DNA of 64,000 bases from contig KV908500.1 in the NCBI GenBank assembly GCA_002005505.1, forward strand, positions 280,386 to 344,385, read 5' to 3'. Made by a program: the position numbers and the translations under genes. The notes under the pieces were generated by a model. The model worked only from the letters and a program-made list of their open reading frames with translations. It had not been told where the DNA came from and searched no databases. This document shows, one piece after another, positions 35,537-45,326 of this stretch (its first letter is position 1; every line of letters begins with the position of its first letter). Source of the DNA: Botryococcus braunii. Lineage: Eukaryota; Chlorophyta; Trebouxiophyceae.

Positions 35537-35814
35537 TATAACACGCGGATGAGTATTAAGTAAGGTTAGAAGGTGAGAGTGTGAGATACGTTATCCGAAC
35601 GTTGGGAATGCGAATGCCAAGTTACAATCTGAGACGCGCGGAGCGTTCATATAGGCAGTCGGAATCTAAATATAGCGATCGACGCCTAGGCAGGCAACTG
35701 AGGATTACCTATATGAGATTGTACCAGCGCATGTGCACTATACCATTAGATAGGTGCAGAGCAACGCCAAGGCCATACTCCAGGAAATAAGCAATACCCT
35801 AGCATTTCACTACA
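35537..35814 (-). repeat. TRIM LTR, right copy (278 bp)
   Basis: Complete copy TATAACACGCGG to CACTACA, followed by TSD TTTAC (35815-35819). Confidence 0.82.
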
Positions 35815-35945
35815 TTTACTGTCTTGTCGACTAGCAGCCAAAGCACAACTGCAATGCCGTTGCTACTGCCATGCCTTCAAAAGTGGAAGCTGCAAGTATG
35901 CTTGTACTCATTTCCGGATCTCACATCAGCTGAGGGTACGCACTG

Positions 35946-35951
<6 letters not shown>

Positions 35952-35997
<46 letters not shown>

Positions 35998-35998
35998 C
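35952..35998. repeat. (GT)n microsatellite
   Basis: GT tract of about 47 bp with one TTT interruption, 0.2 kb from the profilin 3' end. Confidence 0.95.
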
Positions 35999-36172
35999 CG
36001 ACGCATGCTGCAAACGAGCTATCCTACGGGGGGAATAATGTCTAAAGATGATCTCACTTGGCATTTTCCCTCTTTTCCTGCTGTTTCTTCGGCCCGTCTT
36101 CGCCCGTCGGCCCGTCTTCGACAACCCAAAGAGGTTCGACGTTTTCAGAAAAGCGTACCTTCCACAATTGAA

Positions 36173-36598
36173 TCATAGATCACCAGCAGCGCTTGCGATG
36201 ACCTTCATGACTGAATACATAAGAATTTCGTGTTCGTGCAGCACTATAACTAACGCAGATGCTCCCGAGAAGGCCATGAGAATCGGAGCAGGAAGATTGT
36301 CGTCCTGTCCAATTAAGTATTCTTTGCCCTTCTCTTTTTTAACTTCAAGATTCGAAAAATAACCTTCTCCTAGCATAAATGAATCCTCATTACGCACATA
36401 GCCCGATAACAAGTCTAACACGCCCTGGATATCGTCGGCAGAGGCTGCCGGAAACCCTGGACTTTTGGCCAGGCAAGAACCGTCTTCCTTATTGAAGACT
36501 GCAGCTTCTGACAATTTGCATGCGGTAGACCCCCAACCTCCCATCTTACGTACTGTGCCTGTAAGCAGCTGATCGATTCGGGATTGATACGCACACAT
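36173..36598 (-). CDS. Profilin-like protein
   Basis: Encodes 141 residues, the normal profilin size. The order fits the profilin fold. An N-terminal helix (YQSRIDQLLTGT) is followed by the AAVFNKEDGSCLAKSPGFP beta-hairpin (the AAIIGQDG...W..S..FP region). Next comes a helix DDIQGVLDLL, then the central strand around SNLEVKKEKGKEYLIGQDDN. The C-terminal strand ALVIVLHEHEI and terminal helix SVMKVIASAAGDL match the LVIGIYDE...VE.LGDYL region. Profilins bind G-actin and poly-proline and control filament assembly in the cytosol. The start ATG at 36598 gives a typical N-terminus; an upstream exon cannot be excluded. The aromatic residues of the poly-proline site (W near the N-terminus) are not conserved, so ligand binding may differ. 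This looks like a host gene. Confidence 0.65.
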   Translation of the reverse strand: MCAYQSRIDQLLTGTVRKMGGWGSTACKLSEAAVFNKEDGSCLAKSPGFPAASADDIQGVLDLLSGYVRNEDSFMLGEGYFSNLEVKKEKGKEYLIGQDDNLPAPILMAFSGASALVIVLHEHEILMYSVMKVIASAAGDL

Positions 36599-37293
36599 AC
36601 TTGCAACACGATGGGAGAGCCCTATGGAATCTGACTGATTGAAAAATATAACCTTACGATCTCTAATGTGGCAGGTGGATGCGGAAGAGTGTCAATGAAG
36701 GCGCACTCGATCAAAACGCTAGGGATTTTGAATTCTTGTACGGTGCCGCGTAGGTGGAGAATGGGTTCGCCTGCAGGTTCCCAACGAGCCTAAACCGGAC
36801 GAGCATGGGTTCGGCTGCAGCTGCTGAATTGTACAACACAAGAAATTTTCACAATAAGTTACATCTGTCCACAAAACATTAAGAACTCGATTGGGAATTC
36901 AGATAGATGGGAATTGAGATTTGTTAGGAATCGTTAGGATAACCCCAAAAAAACCCCCACACCATGGCCCAAAAGCATCCTTTCAGCAGAAGGAAAGATT
37001 ACATCCAGGGCCAGCCATTATGGCTGAAGGGATGACGACATAAGGAAATATTACATCCAGGACCAGCCTGTATGGCCGATGGGATGACGACTAGGCTTTT
37101 TTCATCCAGAGCAATGAGCAACATTGCAAATGCAGTGGTTATCAAATACATCATGCTATTCTATCCTCTGTCAAAGTGCCAACGTACCCTTTGCGCGCGA
37201 CTGATACAGGTTCGACAGGAGCGCCTTCCCTTGCGGCAACCAAAAAGCAAGTGCGACTGTCTTGTTGGCAAAGACATCTTTTATTGGACATAT
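36599..37293. other. Interval upstream of the profilin-like gene
   Basis: Probably contains its promoter, but I see no clear element. A 30-bp near-repeat occurs (TTACATCCAGG(G/A)CCAGCC at about 36998 and 37050). Confidence 0.4.
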
Positions 37294-37563
37294 AATGTCT
37301 TAGCATAAGTTGCATGTTCGTATGAACCTTAGTTTGTGGCCCTACAATAATGAACAGTTATTTTACTTTGCAAAAATTGGGTTTTTCCGTAAAATCCGGA
37401 GGTTCTTAGAGATACGGATGTTTTAGGACGACAACGGATGTTTCGGACTCTTGTTGATTCGGTCGATTTCGAAGTACGAGTCGATCGGACACGTACAATA
37501 AACAATTGGCTGCAAAGTGTACTTGTTCTTAAGTACGATCGGTTATTTCAGGAATGAGTCGAC
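37294..37563. repeat. 270-bp direct repeat, copy 1
   Basis: From AATGTCTTAGCATAAGTTGC to GAATGAGTCGAC. Matches 38332-38601 with few differences. Its last about 106 bp also occur inverted at 38154-38259. Confidence 0.9.
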
Positions 37564-37639
37564 TAGTGGCTGGTCTTTGGATGTAATCTTCCTTCCTTCC
37601 TTCCTTGACGGCGAAGAGCCCCCAAGATAAGATAAGAAG

Positions 37640-37680
37640 TTACATCTGTCCAGCCACGAGGGCATGATGAGATGTCCACA
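37640..37680 (-). repeat. LINE 3'-tail-like fragment
   Basis: The reverse complement reads CATGCCCTCGTGGCTGGACA then GATGTAACTTCTT. This matches the tail after the LINE zinc knuckle at about 3170-3212. Confidence 0.55.
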
Positions 37681-38153
37681 ACACACACACACCACACAAG
37701 ATAAAGTAGAGAGTATCAGCAAACTTCATAATCAACTCCTACAAATCTTCAAGTACGGAAGGCTTTCCTTTAAAAGTGCATAAAATGGATGAAGTGGGCA
37801 TTTATAAAAATGGGGACCCTTGATGCATCAGAATCACATTTCAAGATGAAGAATTCAAGAATTCGGATATCAAGTACATGGGTCAGTCCATCCATGAGTT
37901 GACACATTCAAGGGTCCAAGTATTAGAATATATGAGTTAGTCAACATTTCCAAGATCTAGTCAGTTCTCCTACATAATAGAAGTCACATGTGAAGGTCCT
38001 GTAGTATAGACAGTCAGAGTTAAAATCGGAATTAGAGTTGAAGTTCAAATTAGAATAAATTTTGGAATCATTTTCAGTTATAGTGACCCTTCATACATCA
38101 GAATAACATTTCAAGAACTCGTATCAGTGATACGGTCACATCCATGCTGAGAA

Positions 38154-38259
38154 GACTCATTCGCAAAATAACCGATCGTACTTAAAAACAAGTACACTTT
38201 GCAGCCAATTGTTTATTGTACGTGGCCGATCGACTCGTACTTCGAAATCGACCGAATCC
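38154..38259. repeat. Inverted copy of the 270-bp repeat's end
   Basis: Starts GACTCATTCGCAAAATAACC, the reverse complement of the end of copy 2, and runs to GACCGAATCC. With copy 1 it makes terminal-inverted-repeat-like arms of about 106 bp around a 0.59-kb AT-rich interior. Confidence 0.88.
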
Positions 38260-38331
38260 GTGATCCTGATCTGATGGTACCCCGAAAGATTCCCCCATTA
38301 TTTTTTAAATCTATCCTCCATGCTTGGGAAG

Positions 38332-38601
38332 AATGTCTTAGCATAAGTTGCATGTTCGTATGAACCTTAGTTTATGGCCCTACAATAATGAACAGTTATC
38401 TTACTTTGCAAAAATTGGGTCTTTCCGTAAAATCCGGAGGTTCTTAGAGATACGGATGTTTTAGGACGACAACGGATGTTTCGGACTCTTGTTGATTCGG
38501 TCGATTTCGAAGTACGAGTCGATCGGCCACGTACAATAAACAATTGGCTGCAAAGTGTACTTGTTTTTAAGTACGATCGGTTATTTTGCGAATGAGTCGA
38601 C
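38332..38601. repeat. 270-bp direct repeat, copy 2
   Basis: Second direct copy. It lies between two copies of a 33-bp block starting TTCCCCCATTATTTTTTAAA (38290-38322 and 38746-38778). Confidence 0.9.
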
Positions 38602-38839
38602 GAGGCCGTAGGGGTTCTCCTTTGACCTCTGCCTGTTCGAGAGAACAAAATGACGCGGCCAGTAACGCTCCGAAACAATTTATCACAATTACTCGCTCGG
38701 CTTTTAAAAATTCTCCCCCCCCCCCCCTCTCCCCCTTTTTAAAAATTCCCCCATTATTTTTTAAATCTATCCTCCATGAAGGACCCTATATCCCTGGGCG
38801 GTATCCCTGGGCCGAGGGATACCGCTCCGGAGGAACGAC

Positions 38840-39208
38840 ATCGATTCCTGCGCCCTCCTGGTTCCCTGGCCCGAGAAACAATTCCCTTTTCCCCTTGTCC
38901 GTAAAAGCCACGGTCCTTCATGCTCGCCCACCGGCCTCCCTGGCCATGAACAATGTCTTTTTCCCCTTCTCGCGGACTCTCTCTGCTTTTGGACCCCAAT
39001 CCCCAACCCTGAAACAACTCCCTTGTCCGTGACAGCCAAAGTCATGGATGCCTCGCCCACCGGGTTCCCTGGCCCTGGGACAATTTCTTTTTCCCCTTCT
39101 CGCGGACTCCCAAACTTTTGGACCCCAATCCCCGACCCTCAAACAACTTTTCCGCGAAAGCCACAGTCATCGATTCCTGCGCCCTCCTGGTTCCCTGGCC
39201 CGGGAAAC
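38840..39208. repeat. Degenerate C-rich tandem repeat array
   Basis: About four imperfect units built on TTCCCTGGCCC(G/T)G, a TTTTTCCCCTTCTCGCGGACT block and TTTTGGACCCCAATCCCC(A/G)A. Spacing is about 120-150 bp. It abuts the left end of the DIRS element. Confidence 0.7.
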
Positions 39209-39455
39209 AAATTCCATTGCCACGGGAGGGCTGGTAAACCCCCAGAAGGATTGACTAATGGCGAACAAGCACGTGACTCCAGATCACGAATGGACAATCA
39301 AGGATATTTCAGGTGAAACAACGGGGGAACAGGCTAGTTGATATAGAAAACCAAAGGCTAGGATTCAAACAAGCAACTGAGGAAACCATTAGGTGGGTCC
39401 CTCCCTCTTGACTGATATACCCGGGGGACGGGTGGCTCTACGCACCTTCATTGGT
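39209..39455 (+). repeat. DIRS repeat A1
   Basis: 247 bp, AAATTCCATTGCCACGGGAG to CGCACCTTCATTGGT. Virtually identical to A2. Gag begins 59 bp downstream. Confidence 0.95.
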
Positions 39456-39513
39456 GTTAGTGGCCGTCGCCACTGGTTTTGGTAATATAAGACGATAGTG
39501 CGAGTTTCGAAGC

Positions 39514-41650
39514 ATGGAGTTTGGTGCCAGAGCACCTGGGAGGTTTGCAGGGCAGTTCGAAGCCTGGGCAGCGAACTTAGAGGCCCCAGACGAGCTTGGG
39601 GTGCAAGCCCCGTCGAGTAAGACGTTATGTAGCGTGCTGTTAAGCAGGGAGGGAACCCCACATAAGCTTTACGAGGTGGCAGCGGTTCATTTCGGCGACA
39701 TTGATGCTCTGACGCAAAACCAGTTTGTGAAGTTTGTCTGTAAGACGGCGGTTCGGTCCCCAGGGGACGCTCCGCACACTGTGGTTGTGGTGCATACTAG
39801 TCTGGTCAGCGCAGGTCGCGAATACTCTGAGGCTGTGCTTAAAAACCCAGATGCAGTAGCCCAGTTTGATCCTGAGAGGGTGCTACTGACGCCTCCATCA
39901 ATATTCGACAAGCTAGACCGGGTTTTTGTCACAAAGATAGAACCGCCGGCAGTGTGGGTGGGATACAGCGCACAAATTGCCAGACAAAGTCTTGGTTCGC
40001 CGCCAGCGAAGATAACAAAAAAGGTCAAAACCAAAGAAAAAATCGAAGGCACAAGCAAGAGATCAAGAAGCCGCTCAAGCAGTGCGTCTTCGTCACAGTC
40101 CGAAGAGGTCAAAAAGAAACCTCGAACTGAAGCAGAGAAAGTGGCCCAAGTCAACAAGGTAAGTTATTTTAAGCACGGCAATTTCGGTTGGCCGAGGATT
40201 GTGTTATTTTGGCCCAAGGGCATGATTGATTGTGCAGCTGCAAGAAGTTAAACCTGTGTGGCATGCTAACGCTGTGAGACCTATTCCAGGGGAGCAAGAG
40301 ACCTGAAGTGTGCAAAAGTAAGGATAGATTTAGTTGTCGTGAGCGGTGAGTGTTGGGAGAGAGAGGTAAATCAGGTTAGCTAAGTAAGGGAGGCATACCC
40401 CTTGGAGAGGGGGAGGAAAAACAGTGCTGCGAGGGCAGGGCAGCAGCGGGTGCCAAAAGGGGAGTGGATTATCTTGCAGAAAGGATGGGGCTGGAGGGCA
40501 AAGACCAGCCAGGGGACTCGAGCTGGGAAGGGTGGGCTGTGACCCTGGAGGTTAAAGGCATAAGACGGGGCTGCCAGGTAGGGGCAGCGGGAGATGCCCA
40601 AGGGGGCTGGATCCTCGTGGAGAGAGGATGGAACTGGATGATAAGGTGCCCAAGGGGGCTGGATCCTCGTGGAGAGGAGATGGAACTGGATGGTAAGGTG
40701 CCCAAGGGGGCTGGATCCTCGTGGAGAGAGGATGGAACTAGATGGTAAGGTGCCCAAGGGGGCTGGATCCTCGTGGAGAGAGGATGGAGCTGGATGGGGT
40801 TGGACCAGCAAGGCAAACGGAAGCAGGGAGGTTGATTAAGACAGAGCAGCCCTCTTGTGAACTAGGTAGGCTTAACACACAACTGTACAGCAAATTTAAG
40901 GCCCAGTGACGTTGGTTATTAAACACACATAGAAGTACTTGCAGTCACATAACCACATAAGGAATATAGGTATTGAGACATGGTTATAAAATCCTGGCGT
41001 TTAACCAGCAGGACAGTCAGTACAAGGACTTGACATAAGGTACAAAAAAAAAAAAAAATAAGGTACAGTGAAGGTAAGTGATACTGCTATGCTAGATTAC
41101 AAACATGCGTGCTGTACAGAATTACACAGAGAGGTGGTTGACGATTACAGTCACATGCTCCTCAATAAAGTTAGTTTAGGAGGGGTGCCAGGGTTGGGCA
41201 GGTTAGATGGTAACAAGGCAAGGAACAGCAGAAGAGACCAGCTAGGTGCTGGTATCTGCTATGGCAGTGCAAAGGAGGCTGAGGTAAGCCAGGGGCGCAG
41301 GGCAGCGCCAGGGACAAAATCAAGGCCTTGGAGGAGAGAGTGGCACCAGCTACTAAGAACGAAAATAGAGAGAAATGGCGGGAGCTGGCCAGGAGGGCAG
41401 CAGAACTGCGACAGGACTGCAGCAAGGCTTACAGGAAGACGGAAAGGGGCGCGACAGACCTGTACAAGAAGGCGCTGGCACTGGCTGCAGATGAGCTCAA
41501 GCAGGGCAAGAACCTGGTCAATGGAGAATATGCAGACTTGTCGATAGAGGCCTGGTTTTCAGACATGAAGAAGCTTGAAGCTAAGGAAAAGGTAAGTGAT
41601 TAGCCAGCCACGGGATAATGCACAAGTTTCAGAAGTCTGCTAGGTTAAGA

Positions 41651-41694
<44 letters not shown>

Positions 41695-42856
41695 GGGGGG
41701 GTTTCAGAACTATGCAGGCCAGAACAACGTTCCCATAATTTCATGCATGCTTATATCTGTGTGATTATTTTTATATGAAGCCAGTGGTGAGGCTGGAGGG
41801 ATGACTCTCCACGTTGGGCGTCGCCCCTAGACTAAAGGTTGCATCTGCAGGCGGTATAGAAGGTGGTCGCTCAGGTAGTAGAGAGCTGCAAGGGAGAAAC
41901 CTCATACTATTACTCTATGGTAGCAAGCGTCCACAGACACTTAGGAATTATGGGAGTGCAGATACAACAGCAATGCCAGAGTTGCAGGTTAATAGGCTGG
42001 ATGGGCTAAGAGGGCAAGCAGTAGGAAGGTCAGGGGCACATGAGGGGATTAACTGGGAAAGTCACACCGGTTGGTGCAGTGTAAAAATGTCAGTTAGCAT
42101 GCAAGGGTGAGAAAAACCTTGGCTGCAAGGGCTGGGATGAGGAGGTTGGCAGGCTGGTGCCAGGCAGGTGACTGGAACCCCCAGGGGCTAAGGGAAGGGC
42201 GCGCTAAACATGACTTGCTTGCGACCAGATGGACACTTGGGCTTATTGTACTTGAAAAATATTTAGTTGTAGGGGAAGTGGGCATGGAGGCAAGCGAGTG
42301 GGGTCCGGACGGTGGACGATCGTGAGAGAGAGTCGGTGGGGAGACCTCCCGGAATCCCACGGATAAAGAAGGTTGGCAATGGGTGCAAGGATGCAAGGCT
42401 AAGGAAAGAAATATGGTACAAGAATGGCGCGGGACGCAGGCTGGAGAGATAATCGGTTTGCTGGACTACTTGTTCGCCGAACACTGGGAGCTGCACTGCG
42501 CCCAGTTAAGAAAGCTGGCCTCAGAAGCTGGGAAGGAACAATTTGCATCTCAACTGCTGGCGGTAAACGTTCAACGTACAGCATCCGTGCAAAGCTACGT
42601 ACCCAACTACAGGCCACCGGCAGGGAGAGGCCGTGGATTCCCGGCGGGTGGGAGAGCAAGGAAGGAATTGTTTAAAGGAGGGTACGACCTTACCCATTAT
42701 CCCAATGCCAAGCCAGAGCCCACACACTGCTGCAGGGGCTGGTGGCTGGATGGAGAATGTAATGCCACTGCAGGGATAGAGGGTTGCAAGTTTCAGCATG
42801 CCGCTGCCCACAGAGGTCAGGGGATGGCATCTACGAGTGCCCAGCCAAGGTTATAA
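39514..42856 (+). CDS. DIRS gag-like protein, three exons
   Basis: Exon 1 is 39514-40158 (215 codons). It has a basic/serine-arginine tract KRSRSRSSSASSSQ near its end, followed by AACAAG|GTAAGT, phase 0. Exon 2 is 41301-41591 after GGGGCGCAG: an alpha-helical charged segment (DKIKALEERV, then WRELARRAAELRQD), ending GAAAAG|GTAAGT, phase 0. Exon 3 starts at about 42329 (acceptor uncertain) and ends at 42856. It carries a glycine/arginine stretch PPAGRGRGFPAGGRAR and a CCCH-type zinc finger CCRGWWLDGECNAT...GCKFQH. This layout fits the nucleic-acid-binding gag ORF of DIRS elements, and spliceosomal introns are known in that group. The last 73 nt overlap the RT frame, which is -1 relative to exon 3. 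Confidence 0.7.
40591..40798. repeat. 52-bp minisatellite, four units
   Basis: Unit built on AAGGGGGCTGGATCCTCGTG then GAGAGAGGATGG. Copies start at about 40592, 40642, 40694 and 40746. It lies within gag intron 1. Confidence 0.9.
41651..41692. repeat. (GA)n microsatellite in gag intron 2
   Basis: Pure GA tract of about 40 bp followed by a G run. Non-coding. Confidence 0.95.
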
Positions 42857-45321
42857 CAGGTGAGGGAGTGTCCATGGGAGATTTGGAGGTTGGAGAACCT
42901 GGCTGGAGGGAGGCAGGTTGGGCAGAAGCAGCAGGGCAGCATGCTGGGACTGGCAGTGAGCAGGGGCAAGCGCCACAAGTTGCCAGATGCGCAACAGGGC
43001 TTACCAGGGGCCTACCAAAGATAGATGTTGAATGGGAAGAGGTGCAGCATGCGTTAAGGGCGTGGCAGGAGGAAGGCGTGTCTGCAGGTGAAGGGCCTGA
43101 GCTAGGATCCCCACGCCTACTAGCGCAGGAGTGGGACAGGGCTTTAAAAGACGAAGAGTTTGTGGCAGGGGTACCCAATAGTCGGCTAAAAGCCTGGGAG
43201 AGGTATTTCGTGTGGGCACAAGGGCAGGCGCCTTTGACTGCTGAACAGCAGAAAGTGCTGAACTGGCTGAGGCATGGGATCAAGCTGGAATGGGTAGGGG
43301 CAGATTCCAAGACACAGTCGGAACATCCTAGGTATCAAGATAGGAAACAACAAGTGGTAGAATTACTAAAGACCACACTGCCAGGGCAAGGGCAAAGGGT
43401 CCGAGAGCTGCTGCAAGGAGACAGGCCTGGGAAGGTACAGTTTGCTAATAGAAAATCGGTTGAGCTGCATGCAGAGTTTGTCAAGGCGTCTTTAGAAGAC
43501 TTACTGCACACAGGGGCATTAATGGAAGTCACAGGCGACAAGGTACAGGTGTGCAGTGGGCTGGGGGTGGTGGCAAATAGAAAGGGCAAGTTGCGTCTGA
43601 TTCTGGACGCTAGGTATATTAACCTGTTTGATAAATATGTCAGTTTCACGTATGAAAAACTGACCGACGTGCCACAGTATGCCAGGCCAGGAGACTGGCT
43701 GTGTCTCACAGATTTCAAAGCAGGTTACCATCATTTTAGGGTGCACAAGGAGGATCAGAAGTACCTGGGTTTGAGTTTTCAAGGAAAATTTTTCGTGTTT
43801 ACTGTGTTACCATTTGGTTTGTCCTCTGCATGCAGAACCTACACAAGGTTCATGCTACAGGTGTATGCTCCTCTCAGGGGGAGAGGCCTAAGGATGACCA
43901 CGTTTGTGGATGATGCAATTTTCTTGGCTGCTAGTCGCATGCAGGGGTGGATGGGCATGAGGGCACTGCTGTTGCTGTTAACGTATTTGGGTTTTTGCTT
44001 GTCCAGGAGCAAGTGTGTGTCAGAACCAGCCAAGAAAGGGCAGTATCTTGGCTTGATAGTGGACTTAGAGGAACAAGCTTTCCAGGTGCCCCAGGACAAA
44101 GCAGAGTTCATTTTGGAGGAAATAGGGAAGGTTAGGACAGCTGGGGGTACCAAGAGGGACATGGCAAGGTTGGCAGGCATGTTAGTGAGTGTGGCCCCTG
44201 CAGTACGGCTAGCCCCCTTGTACATCAGGAGGTTGTTTCAAGCCATGGGGGAGCTCCGGGAATGGGGAGAGAGCTTGACAGAGGAGTTAGCAGCGTTAAC
44301 TGAAGAAGATTTGCTGTATTGGGTGGAGGCTTTAGAAAGGCAGAAGGGCAAGCCATGGAGGCAGGAGGGACCGGTCTTCGTGTGCTATGGGGATGCATCT
44401 GCTAGGGGTTATGGGGGGTTCTCAGAAGAGTTGCTGCTGCAACCCATGCAGGAGAGTTTCACAGCAGAGGAACAGGAGTTCATGAGCAAGGGGACACTGT
44501 CTTCTTGTCACAGGGAGGTGAAGAATATATGCCTATTGGTCAGGACATGCATTAGAGCCAACACGGACAAGCTGCGGGGGGCGGTGCTGTTGGTATTCTG
44601 CGACAATCAGGGTGCAGTGTCTAATGTTAATAGCATGAATGGTAAGACTCACACCCTCAAAGAGCTAAGGCTGATGTTTGAGGCTGCAGCTGAGGTAGGG
44701 GTGGAAGTGAGGGCCCAGTGGGTACCAAGGGACACTCCTGAAATCCAGGTGGCTGACCTGCTGTCTAGGTGTGATGATGCAAGTGACTTTGCACTAGATA
44801 GGGGTATATATACACAGATATGTAAGACGGGTCTGCCAGAAGGAGGCATATGGGGTTTTCCCACAGGGGATTGCTTTGCAGGAACAGTAGACAAGTTCCA
44901 CCAAGTGAAAAGATATTTTACAAGGTACCCTGCTGCAGAGGGTATGGGGGCAGACGCGCTGGTCATGCCCTGGAGTCTACTAGACCCCACAGATGGCACA
45001 CCTCTGCTGTGGGTATTCCCACCCAGAGAGTGCCTCAGGGAGGTAATAGCCAAAGTAGCACAAGAAAGAAAAAACTGCATACTGGTGGTATGCAATAGAC
45101 CAGCCAAGTGGAAGACTTGGCTGCTCCATTTGCCAGTGAGGGCAGAAACGACGGTTCCCCCCAGGAAGCACATGTTTGTGTTAGGTTCGCGTTTCCCACC
45201 TCACATGCTGCAAGATGGAGACTATCAGTGTCACCTGACTTGCAGCTTGATATTATTTGAGAAGCCCAGAAGGCCAGCCTCTGTCAGAGGGGCCAAGCGT
45301 AGAAGGACGGGCACAGACTGA
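42784..45321 (+). CDS. DIRS reverse transcriptase-RNase H
   Basis: An 845-codon frame. Reverse transcriptase: KGKLRLILDARYINLF, DWLCLTDFKAGYHHFRVHKE, FVFTVLPFGLSSACRTYTRF and catalytic MTTFVDDAIFLAA (about residues 265-400), with FVDD in place of the usual YxDD. RNase H: VFVCYGDASARGYGGF, the SCHREVKNI helix, VFCDNQGAVSN and DTPEIQVADLLSR (about 530-670). The C-terminal 170 residues (GDCFAG, WVFPPRECLREVIAKV) match the domain that follows RNase H in DIRS-like proteins. The true N-terminus is unclear because the frame overlaps gag and may be reached by frameshift or splicing. The stop at 45321 is 5 bp from the recombinase stop on the other strand. Confidence 0.93.
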   Translation: MQVSACRCPQRSGDGIYECPAKVITGEGVSMGDLEVGEPGWREAGWAEAAGQHAGTGSEQGQAPQVARCATGLTRGLPKIDVEWEEVQHALRAWQEEGVSAGEGPELGSPRLLAQEWDRALKDEEFVAGVPNSRLKAWERYFVWAQGQAPLTAEQQKVLNWLRHGIKLEWVGADSKTQSEHPRYQDRKQQVVELLKTTLPGQGQRVRELLQGDRPGKVQFANRKSVELHAEFVKASLEDLLHTGALMEVTGDKVQVCSGLGVVANRKGKLRLILDARYINLFDKYVSFTYEKLTDVPQYARPGDWLCLTDFKAGYHHFRVHKEDQKYLGLSFQGKFFVFTVLPFGLSSACRTYTRFMLQVYAPLRGRGLRMTTFVDDAIFLAASRMQGWMGMRALLLLLTYLGFCLSRSKCVSEPAKKGQYLGLIVDLEEQAFQVPQDKAEFILEEIGKVRTAGGTKRDMARLAGMLVSVAPAVRLAPLYIRRLFQAMGELREWGESLTEELAALTEEDLLYWVEALERQKGKPWRQEGPVFVCYGDASARGYGGFSEELLLQPMQESFTAEEQEFMSKGTLSSCHREVKNICLLVRTCIRANTDKLRGAVLLVFCDNQGAVSNVNSMNGKTHTLKELRLMFEAAAEVGVEVRAQWVPRDTPEIQVADLLSRCDDASDFALDRGIYTQICKTGLPEGGIWGFPTGDCFAGTVDKFHQVKRYFTRYPAAEGMGADALVMPWSLLDPTDGTPLLWVFPPRECLREVIAKVAQERKNCILVVCNRPAKWKTWLLHLPVRAETTVPPRKHMFVLGSRFPPHMLQDGDYQCHLTCSLILFEKPRRPASVRGAKRRRTGTD

Positions 45322-45326
45322 GCACG

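Larger units (their letters stand above)
15811..35814 (-). mobile_element. TRIM-like LTR element, hugely interrupted
   Basis: The outermost level of the nest. The left LTR is split (15811-16008 plus 35069-35155), the interior is only 35156-35533, and the right LTR is 35537-35814. The element is flanked by TTTAC at 15806-15810 and 35815-35819. The interior has a primer site (minus strand TGGTATCGGCGAGTAACC, ending at 35533) and a polypurine tract (plus-strand TGCCCTCCCCCTTGCC at 35156) but no coding region. It contains only an arginine/glycine-like remnant at about 35430-35465. About 0.38 kb of interior plus about 0.28-kb LTRs fits the TRIM definition. Sequence 16009-35063, bounded by AATAT, interrupts the left LTR. 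Confidence 0.75.

Noticed and set aside
40380..40811. Minus-strand Pro/Ser-rich repeat ORF
   Set aside because: Antisense translation of the 52-bp minisatellite in gag intron 1.
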